NCBI GenBank assembly: GCA_914767715.1 | Contig: OU612073.1 | Location: 17,608,001 to 17,672,000 of the forward strand | Origin: Membranipora membranacea | Taxonomy: Eukaryota; Bryozoa; Gymnolaemata; Cheilostomatida; Membraniporidae | DNA length: 64,000 nucleotides | Reading direction: 5' to 3' | Shown here: one piece after another, positions 46,856-58,300 of the stretch | Position numbering within the stretch: position 1 is the stretch's first letter | Layout: each line of letters opens with the position of its first letter | Made by a program: the position numbers and the translations under genes | The notes under the pieces: generated by a model | Database searches by the model: none | What the model saw: the letters and a program-made list of their open reading frames with translations, nothing else | Told to the model about the DNA's origin: nothing

Positions 46856-48090
46856 ATTGTTACAATGGCTTTCACCCGCCATCACCAACAATTGACAAAG
46901 AAACTCAATATTTATCCGTAAATCGACATCTAATGTTTTACCGGCCTGTCTTGCCAAGCTTGAATACTGAGCTAAAAAAACACAGCCGCCTGTTACCAAT
47001 CCCATTATCCAATAAATTCAAATCTTGGCCACCCAGTTTATTTTCCTGATGATTGGAAAATTTTGAGCCCTTGTAAGACTAATGTTTGGAAGATGTTAAC
47101 ATTATAGTTTGAAGGTCTGAAAGACAATGAATTTAGCTCATCCTCACTAGGTTTAATAAATGAAGACATTCTAAAGACCATTATTTTGAATTTATGTGCG
47201 GGGGGGGGGGGAAAGATCATTATTAGAGAGTTTTTAGGTAAACATGTGATGAGGCCAAAATGTGCAATAGCTCTGAGGGGGTTGTATCTACAAGGCAAAA
47301 GTGCAATCTGAAAAGCAAAAATAGTTGAGTATACCAAATTGATAGTACATATATATACATATATGCATGTACATGTATATGTATTATTATATATTTTTAT
47401 ATCTGTTACTTGATAGTCAGTATAATATACACTTTATATTAGGCAGACAGGATGAGGGTAGCATAACCAGGCTAGATACCTAATGTCCCTTAATAATATA
47501 TCGATCCATATAATATATAAACGTGATATTGGTATGATGCTAAAGATGATGCTGGTGCTATGATTTAACTTGGTTTCAGCCAGTATCTTATTGGTTAATC
47601 TGCAGCATATAATTAAGATCCTAGATTAGAAAGATTTTGGCGAGTCATGAGCTAAAGTGAGTTCATTTGTATTTTTTTAGGAGTAGCCGTCTCAATTAAA
47701 AGAGAAAAGTCAGTCTGTAGCTGTACATGAGATTACCTTACGTACAAAGTGAATACAGTTAGTAACTGTGAGTCATTCTGCTGCACTCTGGGTATTCGAC
47801 TAGATCTGAGTGACTGTGCGTGTAAGAAAACCGCTGAGGTGACTTATCCTTGTGTTTGTACAGCAGGTCCTGCCCCTGCCCCCCATGGATCAGTATTAAA
47901 TAATCACTATTGGGTAGGATACAGATAGTGATAGAGGGTTAGTTGGTGCATTCTAAGTACATCTTATATGCTAAGATATATACTGTTGACAATCGAGGAA
48001 ACAAACCAGCAAATCCAAACCTACCCATGCATCACTTCATAAAAATATGTCTAGCTGATGTAACATTCACCAATGCTAGATCAATCTTCT

Positions 48091-48092
<2 letters not shown>

Positions 48093-48125
<33 letters not shown>
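48093..48125 (+). repeat. (G)33 homopolymer
   Basis: 33 uninterrupted G. Likely unstable and able to form G-quadruplex; the exact length in the genome is uncertain because such runs are hard to sequence. Confidence 0.95.
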
Positions 48126-48129
<4 letters not shown>

Positions 48130-48447
48130 GAAGATACACAAGGGGCAGATAACTTTGATCTAGTTCTGTCCAACTTGAATGAACTTTCTACATACCTTAC
48201 ATTCTCAAACATTTCATTGTTACAAGCAACCCAGCATAGGATCAATAAAATTAAGAACCAGTATCAGTCAAGCCTGCTGCTCATAATCTTAAAAGAGACA
48301 AGATGCCCAGTAATTGATGAAAAGGATACAGGACGGGCATAATAGTAGGCTGGTGAGTTTTGTTTATTCAATGTCTCTAACAAACAGTGAATTTGTTTAG
48401 CAAAAATCGACGCGGATGATGTATTATAGGTTATGATTCCTATTTAT

Positions 48448-48797
48448 CCTAAAGGAGTTTAATTTAGCTAGAGTTTAATTTCGCTACTATGGTGAGTGAG
48501 TTTAAATTAAGATACACTAAATTTCGCTAGTAGGCTTAAATTTTTTTTAAATGTCCAAGTTGGGATTCAAACCCAAGGCATAACCCTCCAACTGATTGCA
48601 AGGCAGACACTTAGACCACTACACCACACTGCCTTACATGCGTAGGTATGGTGTATTCCTGTATAATTGTACATTGTTTATGAAACTGAGTGGTGTTTAT
48701 TGCTTAGGAAGTAATTTCCGCTATCATACAATTTCGCTACTTAGGCAAAAACGCGAAAAGCGAATCCTAAATCCCGCGAAAACTAAACTCCTATAGG
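48448..48797. mobile_element. MITE-like element containing a tRNA-like segment
   Basis: CCTAAAGGAGTTTA at 48448 is mirrored by TAAACTCCTATAGG at 48784-48797. Subterminal sequence repeats TTTCGCTA words. Inside, 48541-48637 on the minus strand is a tRNA-like SINE head (GTGTGGTGTAGTGGTCTAAG and GGGTTTGAATCCC). Confidence 0.5.
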
Positions 48798-49880
48798 GTA
48801 ATTGACTCTTTAGGATGCTAGTCTCAGACTTAGCCACATGTAAGAGCAGAGATCATCAGCCATCCTCATAAATAATCTCTGAACAAAACCATCCCAAAAT
48901 TCCTAGCACGAAATCTCGAAAATCTCGTCAGGAAGTTTCTTAAATTTTGCCTTATTGGACGTATTTTACAAACCTTTCTTTACAATTAAGATTCCCTTGT
49001 TTGCGGTTATGATGGCCACAGAAATATGCCAATTCATTTTTTACATAAGGTTTAGGCTTCATGCACTATTGAGTGTTTTGGAGTTGTTCAATAGGAACCA
49101 AATGACGTTGTGATATGTCTCCTAGCAGCGATGAATAAACAGACAATCAATAAACAACAACAGTTTTAATAATGTGCTTTCAGACATTTTGATGCTTCCA
49201 GAATAAAAATGAAAGAAGGTAATAGCAGTGCAGCCATCATAGCGTCACAAATAGAAAAACCAGCTAAAAGACAATAAAATATGCGCCGAGGAACAATGCG
49301 CCACACAGTACAGTGTGACTTCCTGAGCATAGCCAATGCAAGTCCATATCAATTTCAGTTCTAGTACATGTACATAGTAAGCGCACAATTACATAAAGTG
49401 TTAATATTCTCTAAATAAATTAATTTTGATTTCTCAGTATTTTCAATTGTCACCACAAGGTGAGTTGGGCGTTTAATCTATGGCAATTTTATTATGTTTT
49501 TAATATTTAAAATAATTATTTTAGAAATAACTAGTATCTAATTGATATCTGTAGAATTGAGTGGGATGATGATAGCTATGGAGCTCTGTGAGTAAAGATT
49601 ACACAATAAGGCCAGAGTTCACATACTCAGGTGAGCTCAGAAGTAGGATAATGAGCCTATCAGAGAAGTCAAGATTCCGGAAGTTCACGGAAATTAACCA
49701 AGCTGACGGACGTTAAGACTTTGTGGTGGTGAATGCTCTGTGGTGGTGAATAATATCTCTAAATTTGGGTAGGTAAGTATTGTGATGGATTCTGTTTCCT
49801 CCATCGTCTCCAAGCACAAGAGAAACACAATAATAATTGAAAAACTTTTCGTCCACAGAGAACTTTTCTACCTTACTACC

Positions 49881-51076
49881 TCACAGAACATTACACTGCC
49901 TTACAGCACCTCACATTACATTGCACTACATCACACTATGTTACACTATGTTACACTACCTTACACTACCTTACACTACCTTACACTACCTTACACTACC
50001 TTACACTGCCTTACACTGCCTTACACTACCTTACACTACCTTACACTACCTAACACTACCTTACACTACATCACACTATGTTACACTATGTTACACTACC
50101 TTACACTACCTTACACTACCTTACACTACCTTACACTGCCTTACACTGCCTTACACTGCCTTACACTACCTTACACTACCTTACACTACCTTACACTACC
50201 TTACACTACCTTACCCCACCTTAAACTACCTTACACTACCTTACACTACCTTACACTACCTTACACTACCTTACACTACCTTACATTATCTTACACTACC
50301 TTACACTACCTTACACTACCTTACACTACCTTACACTACCTTGCACTACCTTGCACTACCTTGCACTACCTTGCACTACCTTGCACTACCTTGCACTACC
50401 TTGCACTACCTTGCACTACCTTGCACTACCTTGCACTACCTTGCACTACCTTGCACTACCTTGCACTACCTTGCACTACCTTGCACTACCTTGCACTACC
50501 TTGCACTACCTTGCACTACCTTGCACTACCTTGCACTACCTTGCACTACCTTGCACTACCTTGCACTACCTTGCACTACCTTGCACTACCTTGCACTACC
50601 TTGCACTACCTTGCACTACCTTGCACTACCTTGCACTACCTTGCACTACCTTGCACTACCTTGCACTACCTTGCACTACCTTGCACTACCTTGCACTACC
50701 TTGCACTACCTTGCACTACCTTGCACTACCTTGCACTACCTTGCACTACCTTGCACTACCTTGCACTACCTTGCACTACCTTGCACTACCTTGCACTACC
50801 TTGCACTACCTTGCACTACCTTGCACTACCTTGCACTACCTTGCACTACCTTGCACTACCTTGCACTACCTTGCACTACCTTGCACTACCTTGCACTACC
50901 TTGCACTACCTTGCACTACCTTGCACTACCTTGCACTACCTTGCACTACCTTGCACTACCTTGCACTACCTTGCACTACCTTGCACTACCTTGCACTACC
51001 TTGCACTACCTTGCATTACCTTACATTACCTTACATTACGTAACACTATCTTACACTACCTTAAACTACCCTACAC
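49881..51076 (+). repeat. 10-bp minisatellite, about 120 units
   Basis: The unit is TTACACTACC with variants (TTACACTGCC, TTACACTACA, TCACACTATG). From 50341 to 51010 there are 67 identical units TTGCACTACC. The array keeps a strict 10-base register throughout, without a single indel. A pattern of variants (TACA, TATG, TATG) recurs 140 bp apart near 49921 and 50061. All three plus-strand frames are open because the unit has no stop and 10 is not a multiple of 3, so the long translated frames here are not genes. Confidence 0.99.
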
Positions 51077-51395
51077 TTTAGTTTCTCTGAGCTATTTTTT
51101 GACCAAAATACAGCCTAATTCTGCAACCCTGGTGCATATAATGGATTGAATGTCTCGGTGATTCCGACACAGCATCATGTGTAAAAGTTAAAACTCACCA
51201 TGCCTGGTGTTTGAACAAATCATGGTTCATGAAGTGTCTTATGTGTCCGGTTAAAGAACAGTATGGATAAATTAACCATATCAATCTGTTACGTGCAGTG
51301 TGGTTATCTCCTCACGAAAAGAAAGAGGTCAACTCAATTTTGCGAATCCACTACAGTGTGCCAACGATAAGGATAAGGTCGCCCCATGGAGATGA

Positions 51396-51790
51396 TCATA
51401 CCATTACAACATTGGAAGGCACATAAACATTGAACTTGGAATCAGACCTCAAAATCTCAGGTCTCAACTCTAAACGGCCAATTGTTTGATGCAGCATGAT
51501 GTGATTATTTAAGTACTCTATACATTGGTTCTCATTTGATATTGTGACTGGGGCATTACTGGCATTACGCTTCTTTTGCAACCATCCCGCTCAAATCCAA
51601 AGACCTTTTGGTGAGGTGGCGAAAGCATTCAAGATACAAGAACTAAAATATGAAGACTTTCGAGATCTTGTGACCAACTTGCCCATATATATGTGAATGG
51701 ATGCTGCCTGCCGTTTCATCATCACTGTATGTTTTATCAATGCGTATAGAAGATGTTATGCTAATGGTTGCAGTGTCTCTGGAAATAGCA
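51396..51790 (-). CDS. Weak candidate exons
   Basis: After a TCTCTGCTATTTCCAG acceptor near 51780 the minus strand is open (TSSIRIDKTYSDDETAGSIH) to a stop near 51643. A second open stretch, 51581-51410, reads NNHIMLHQTIGRLELRPEIL up to a possible donor. Their phases do not match each other and no family is recognised. Confidence 0.2.
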
Positions 51791-52520
51791 GAGAGAAAGA
51801 ACTTAGTAACTAATCGCTCATTTTTATGCTTCGCAACACCGTCCACCTAACTCTCACAACAATCTTTCCAGCTGTTATTATTATCAGTTTTGATTGTGAA
51901 ATTAATGTCCTATTCATAATGTTATTATTTGACCGCTATATCCGACAGCTTGTATATCTTGCGGCATATGTTGTGTCATGTTTGGTATACTTTTTGACAA
52001 GACTATAGTAACTATAGTAACTATAATAACTTAGGAACAGCAGTTTTTGGTACACCTGATATGCTATTTGTTGTTTTCACATGGAATGGTGATTTTATGA
52101 TTGCTTTCATTGGAGCATTTTCTTACTTTCCATCATTATACTATCCTGACTATAGGGCCTATGATATTTTAATGATACCAAGGAGTAACTCCTTGATGAT
52201 ACAAGTTGTTTTATTTTTCATATTATTTTCCATTATATTGCCGCGTAATCTCCCCTGTGCGATATCTGAGCTTATTCGCCTGTCAATAGACGTCTGTTGT
52301 CAAGGCGACCACATTATTTACTAGGCGTGCATTCAGGCGAATGAAATGGCACTAAAATTATTTTTAGCCAATAATAGAGGCGACCAAGTGTGATGAAAAC
52401 AGATTTACAACAGCGATTCGAATAAACACATTAATCACAATTTTACCATGTTTGTTTTTGAGTAATGGCTGGTGACCTTGACTTCTTTGCTGCTGTCCTG
52501 TTATCATAACCTTGACGCCT

Positions 52521-53732
52521 GGATGAACTTGTTAGCCACATAGCAGGGTTGAAGGGGCGTGGCTTGTTTGATTATGAGAGTAAAGACAACTCCCTATTTT
52601 TCATATATATATATATACATATTATATTGACACAAATTAATGTAATGTAATTACAGATGTTTCGATGTTCTTTCAACACAGATTTGATGGTTTCAATGTA
52701 GGTATTGTTGCAAAGCTTAGAATAACTGACAATACCTCTTAGAGACCTAAATCAAAGCGCAGTCGGTGTTTGCTAAAGTCACAAGGATCTAAAATATATA
52801 CATCAGTTTTTTCCCTCTGTGGTGGATGGATATCCCTCTGCGACCACAGAGGGAACAAACTTGTTCTACAATACTTATATTCAAATATGGTAAATGCGAA
52901 CTCTTTGTTGAATATATCTGCAGCTATTTGCTCCCATCATTCAACAGCAGTGGTGTCTCATCGATAACCTCAATATTTGTGACAGCACCATCGAACGTTG
53001 TAATCTATTATTAAATGCAAGTAAGGTAGCACTTGCTGCAACTTGAATAAAAACATATCGAGTCTGCAAAATGCAAAGAATATTCAGCATCCTCTGAGAC
53101 CATGTTTGTGCAGTTTTTTAAAGAGGCTACTAAGATGATTAATAAGGTACTAACCAAAATTCAGCTCACTAAGTGATGTTTTCATTTGCTTCGTCGAGTT
53201 GTTATTTGTGATATAAAGTCTAACACTAGCTTGAATGTTGGAATTAGAAATGTTTAAGTGAAGTTTGAAGTTTGTTTATTGCCTTATTTCTAATATCCAT
53301 CCTGTAATTGGTTGATAGCATCGAAAGTACGGCACATAAGTAAAACAAAATAAAAGGAGTCTGAGCTGCATTAGTTGAAAAATCGTAATAGCGTTCAAAA
53401 AGGTGTTTTCTCTCTTGGTGGTTCTACATTGGATGGCTGGTATTTATCTATCTTTGCTCTGCAAGCATATTTTCTGTTTGTATTTTATTTTAATGCGGGA
53501 GTTCAGGGGGTGTGGTGATCTTAGCTGGCTATTTTAGTAAAGTGTCAGAGGCATACATCATATAAGCATATAGAGAGCATTAGTAGTATTATATTAGTAA
53601 GGCACTACATCTATAAAATACATCTAATATAACCATGTGCTTTCACAATGTCTGTATACAAATAAGTAAACCAATGAAACAAGAGTATCAGGCCACGCCC
53701 CTTCTGCCCTGCTATGTGGCTAACAAGTTCTT
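52521..53732. mobile_element. Non-autonomous DNA transposon, about 1.2 kb
   Basis: 39-bp terminal inverted repeats: GAACTTGTTAGCCACATAGC at 52525 onward and its mirror ending at 53730, differing in two or three bases. The 11-mer CCTTGACGCCT directly flanks both sides (52510-52520 and 53733-53743). The interior has no transposase-like frame. It contains the hairpin at 52811-52855. Confidence 0.75.
52811..52855. repeat. TTCCCTCTGTGGT hairpin, copy 1
   Basis: 13-base arms TTCCCTCTGTGGT and ACCACAGAGGGAA with a 19-base loop, followed by CAAACTTGTTCT. The same arm and trailing words occur at 55731-55840 in the RIG-I-like gene. Confidence 0.8.
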
Positions 53733-53743
53733 CCTTGACGCCT

Positions 53744-55340
53744 AGAATTAAATCTGTTAGCCCCTTGTTAGGCGTGCTATTATTATAAGGGGTCCAAAAT
53801 TAACTCAAGCAGGTTAGATCACGACCAGGTTTTATTGAGTGCCTCTCCTTCAATAAATGCCTATAAATCATTTATTGATTTATTATCTTGGACGTGTATT
53901 AACCAGCGAATAAGCTACTTTTTGATGTTCCATGGTTTTGAAGTTTACTTTTTTATCGCTATTTAATCAATCAAACATAATAAATCACCCCATGCTGTAC
54001 ATTTTAGACAACCAAATCTGATATGGAGAACTCATACCAAGTGTTATGTAGTAAAGTAATCACTGAACTCAATCCTCAATAGTACAATTCTGTGGGAATA
54101 ATGTAAAGTAATACAATGCAGAGTGTATACAAACATGAAGTTAAATGCAGCATAGGAAAATCGATTGCACTTTGCACTAATATGTCTCAGCGGAGCTTCG
54201 ATTTGATTGGGCAATCATAGTTTGGGAACTATCGAATCTTAGTAGCCAAACCGATTGAAGCTCCTAACATTGTGATCTTATCTGAAGGGCTGATAGGTGA
54301 TAACAACACTACTATACACTACATCACTCAACCTGGACTGATGCTGTAGGGATTCCATTTCCTAGCGTTCTGTTTATATTGTTTGACCAGGTAAGGCGCT
54401 TGTGTGTGAAGATGGTATGTATTTCTCAGATCTCTATATCAATAGTGTTATCTGTTAGGTATTGAATTTTATCTGTGTTAGAAGTGGTTTCCTTGTTTAA
54501 GAGGGAGGGCTTGTTATCCTCAGGTTTAGTCCCAAACTCTGGCAGTTTTTCTGTTTATGTTCTGAAGTGTCATTCAAGCTAGCCACTAGCCCAGGTCTCT
54601 TTTGATTTTTGACATTAAATACCAGATGTTGATTGTATGCAAAATCTTCCCTCTGCCTTTTCTACGATAAGAACAGCAATATTTAGTTAAATGGGGGCAA
54701 GCACATGCATGTGCTTGCCTCCATACAACTAAAATATTGCGTGAAGAGAGTTAATACCTATATCGAGTGCATGCATGTAATCTACAGGTATTAACTCTCT
54801 TCTTTTGGAAGATATGACTTCTGCATTCAGTGTTTCTTATGAAATGGTTTTGATATGGTATGGTATAATATTGTATTCTGGAAAGTTTATTGCTTTTGAA
54901 TACCACACATGATAAAACAAACAGGTTTGATTTTTTTTCGACATACAATGGTGTTATATTACATTCTAGCAGGTATTACAATATGTGCTGCCTTTTTAAA
55001 AAGTTGTCCGTATAATGGGGGGGGGGGGTTCTAAGGGGTGAGTTGGTGCAGAGTGCAATTTTTGAAATCAATCTGTAGGTCAAGCCGGTTAGGTATTTTG
55101 GAGGGTATGGTTTTTAAATTTTTGTGGTGTTTAAGAGAATCACATGTTTAGTTGTAATTTTTGTATTAAACCACTGCTGACACAGCTGGGCTTTGCCCAG
55201 GAGAACCACCAGCAGCAGTGGTTTAAGGCTTGAAAATCCATCTTTGAGGTAGAGACGGTATTCATATAGCAGTTTTTCGCATTTCATAACTCAAACAAGA
55301 GCCATTTGTAGGTCTACTGATTGTCAGGACTCTAGGCTGA
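53744..55340. other. Upstream region of the RIG-I-like gene
   Basis: No supported exon. Includes two adjacent hairpins at 54678-54802 and a 12-G run at 55017-55028. A splice-acceptor-like TGATTGTCAG just before 55331 suggests the first recognised coding exon may be preceded by a non-coding exon in this stretch. Confidence 0.45.
54678..54802. repeat. Two consecutive hairpins
   Basis: The first (54678-54739) centres on the perfect 24-base palindrome made of GGCAAGCACATG and its complement, with imperfect outer arms CAATATTTAGTT. The second has 17-base perfect arms GAAGAGAGTTAATACCT (54743-54759) and its mirror (54786-54802). Possibly remnants of small foldback elements. Confidence 0.85.
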
Positions 55341-58300
55341 ATGAACCACTCTGGTGAGACAGGACTAGCTATGTCTTCTCATCAGTTCACAGCTTATACA
55401 CCGGATCTGGATGATGACGAATTTGAGATTCCAGATGACATTGAGGACATACTTAAAGATAATAACAGTGGAGAGAATCCGCAACAGCTAAACAACAACA
55501 TGGAAGTGGACGATACAATGTCAGCGCGACAATCACAGTTCACAGCTTATACACCGGATCTGGATGATGACGAATTTGAGATTCCAGATGACATTGAGGA
55601 CATACTTAAAGATAATAACAGTGGAGAGAATCCGCAACAGCTAAACAACAACATGGAAGTGGACGATACAATGTCAGCGCGACAATCTGGTAAGGCTTAA
55701 TGTATGCGACTAGGGGAAGAGTAGAAAAAGTCTGTTCCCTCTGTGGTGGCGAGGGATATTGCAAAAGGCGGGTATCGAGGCGCCTCAATAACCAACTTTT
55801 GCAATATCCTTCTGTCTCCACAGAAAAACAAACTTGTTCTAGCAGAGGACGGGGAGACAGATGTCTTCTTAAACAAAAGATCATCCAATTGCTCTTTCTC
55901 CAGCTGGTTAAAATCCAACATAATTCATAAATCCTGTTTGACTGGCAAATGTCATAAAAAGCTTAGAATATCATTCTGATATAATCGTGCTTGGATGCTG
56001 TCAATAATTGCAGGCTATTGCCAGGAGTATTACAAAGCTTCTAAATAAAAAATCTATGGATTGTGCGCTGTTTAAACAAAAGGCACATACTGCACAATAG
56101 GCAAATGCAAAAGTGGCTTCATGTTCCTCGTTTATAATCAGTAAAATAAACACAGTTGAGAGGTACTTTGTATGGATTTTACATTGTCTTTCATCAGCAC
56201 ATGTACGCTTGTAGACTTAGAAATTTAATAGATTGATTGATTAATAATATCAATGCACATTAAGCTCTATGCTAGAAGTAAACAATGCAGCTTAATATAA
56301 GCTTGGCCTTATCGCTCAGGGATTCCATATTCTGGGATTTCCAGACTAGGGAAAGCTTGCGCAATCATGAGTCTCCTAACCTACTTATACGACAGGATTG
56401 ATAGCGACTCAAGTTGATAAGGCAAGCTGGTAAAGGAAAAGTTGTTAATTCCAAATTTATCCGTCTCATATGAGTCCTTATTAGCATGGCCACTACCATT
56501 GTAGATGACAGATCAGCAAAGAGAGCGCATCCTGAAGGTTCACCCAAAAACACCCCAGAGCAGAAACTCATCAAATTGGATATTGCTAAGGAAAGAAACC
56601 AGGCATCTTCTACCAAAAGTGAAGTGCCCACTGATGAAATAATGGCTGACGCTTATGTACATGACAATAGCGAAGGTAAATTTTCACATAAATTGGTTGT
56701 CATGAAAGCAGCTCTATTATACTCTATCATAATTCTAGTTCTAACACAGCTATTATAATTCATTCGATTTTCTGACTGTATTTAAATTGCATGGTATGCT
56801 ACAGCCTTCCCACAATGCAAGTAAAACTTGTAGTACGCCATGCAATAAGAGTTTATCAATCAATGTGTAGTAATCTTTCACAATCAGTGCGCTCGAAATT
56901 ATTTGTTAGATATTTTTGATAGCATAAAATCACCGTACCCTTAACCATTAGACCTCTCCTGACTCATTTTTTATCATACATCTCTGGAAATAGGGTTTTA
57001 AAATTAAACAAACCATTCTTTTGCTCTATTTTCTGCTCTCAGGAAGACCTGAGCTAAGAGGATACCAAATGGAAATGAGCGACAAGATCCTCAGAGGTCA
57101 GAACGATCTGATTATTCTACCGACTGGTTCTGGTAAAACTAATATAGCCTCTAATCTAATCCTGAAACACTTAGAGCAGCATCAACAACATACTATAGGT
57201 AGGAGGGTGCTGTGCATTTGAGCGTCAGAGTGTTATAGGACTGTATATGTTCTGTCACTCTAGAGCAGAAAAAGTATTCACCATTGTACAAGCGCTCATC
57301 AAGCTCATCAAAGAGTTCACTCGCCTTTCATACTTTATGGACTTGCAGCACAGCTTGTCAAAATTCACTGCTAGATAACATTAGGTAACAGCTAATATTT
57401 ACTCCTCCAGTCGACTACCACCATATTTACTGGTAACTGTTGATTTATAGGGATTTTTTGCCGCTTTGCAACAAAGAATGAAAGGATGAAGCAGTTTAGT
57501 TTGAATAAAGTTACAGAGTTCATTCATTGAGACTGGTTCTGGGTCCCAAACTCCCTGGTTCATTCTAGTAGTAAACAAGAGTTATGTTCTCATTGATATT
57601 AATCTGACAACTCCAACAGTGACCAATTTTTTCCTAAGATATCTGCACAAAATAAGACCTTTCCAGGATAATTATTTATTTCAAAAGAGTCACATCAACC
57701 ACACTGTTGTGTTAGTTACAAACTTCACAATTTTTATTTTCCAGATAACACAAACACTAAATGCAAGGTTCTATTTCTTGCTCCGACCAATGTACTAGTT
57801 GACCAACAGTGTCAATCTATCAAAGAACATCTAGGCTCAAGATGGACATCACAGGTAAAATTCCTTTTGTATTGGTGTACAGTACAAGTCATCATTGCTT
57901 CTATTTATGTGACAGGATTTGATTGGTAAACAAATGAGTTGTTACTCACTTCAAAGGTAAAAGAAGAGTTCGCAAAACCATATTTGTGGCTAGCAAATTT
58001 ATTTACACCAATAACTAGAGAGGTAAATGTTACTTGAATTTCGCTAGCTAGTTTGAGTGTGATTCAATCTTAGCAAGCGCTATTTGTTGTCTAGCCAAAG
58101 TAGGTGTCTAATGAGATGATCGGCGAATGTAAGCTAGCTCTTTTTTTAGTGCGAATGAAAGACTTATCCTCCTGCAAATACTTTCATCTAAACCATATAA
58201 ATTGCCACCTTAGCTAGCTAGCTCAAATCAAGTCACCTCAAATATTACGCCTATAGAAAATAATATATAAACTCCCACCTTAGCTAGCTTACATCAAGTT

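Larger units (their letters stand above)
46201..49880. other. No host gene recognised
   Basis: Gene-poor. It holds the GAGGTCACTCC tandem at 46803-46855, TA-rich microsatellite sequence near 47345-47400, the G runs at 47200-47211 and 48093-48125, and the MITE-like element at 48448-48797. The open frames seen have no motif. Confidence 0.45.

Noticed and set aside
49881-51076. CRISPR array or telomeric repeat
   Set aside because: Units are directly adjacent without spacers, the unit is not a telomere motif, and the window is eukaryotic.
49782-51149. Open frames of 455, 414 and 230 codons with a repeated LALPCTTLHY decapeptide
   Set aside because: They are the three frames of a stop-free 10-bp minisatellite. 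There are no splice sites, start context or protein family.
52061-52324. 87-codon hydrophobic open frame that could look like a membrane protein
   Set aside because: Its hydrophobicity follows from T-rich DNA; no motif, splice signal or partner exon.
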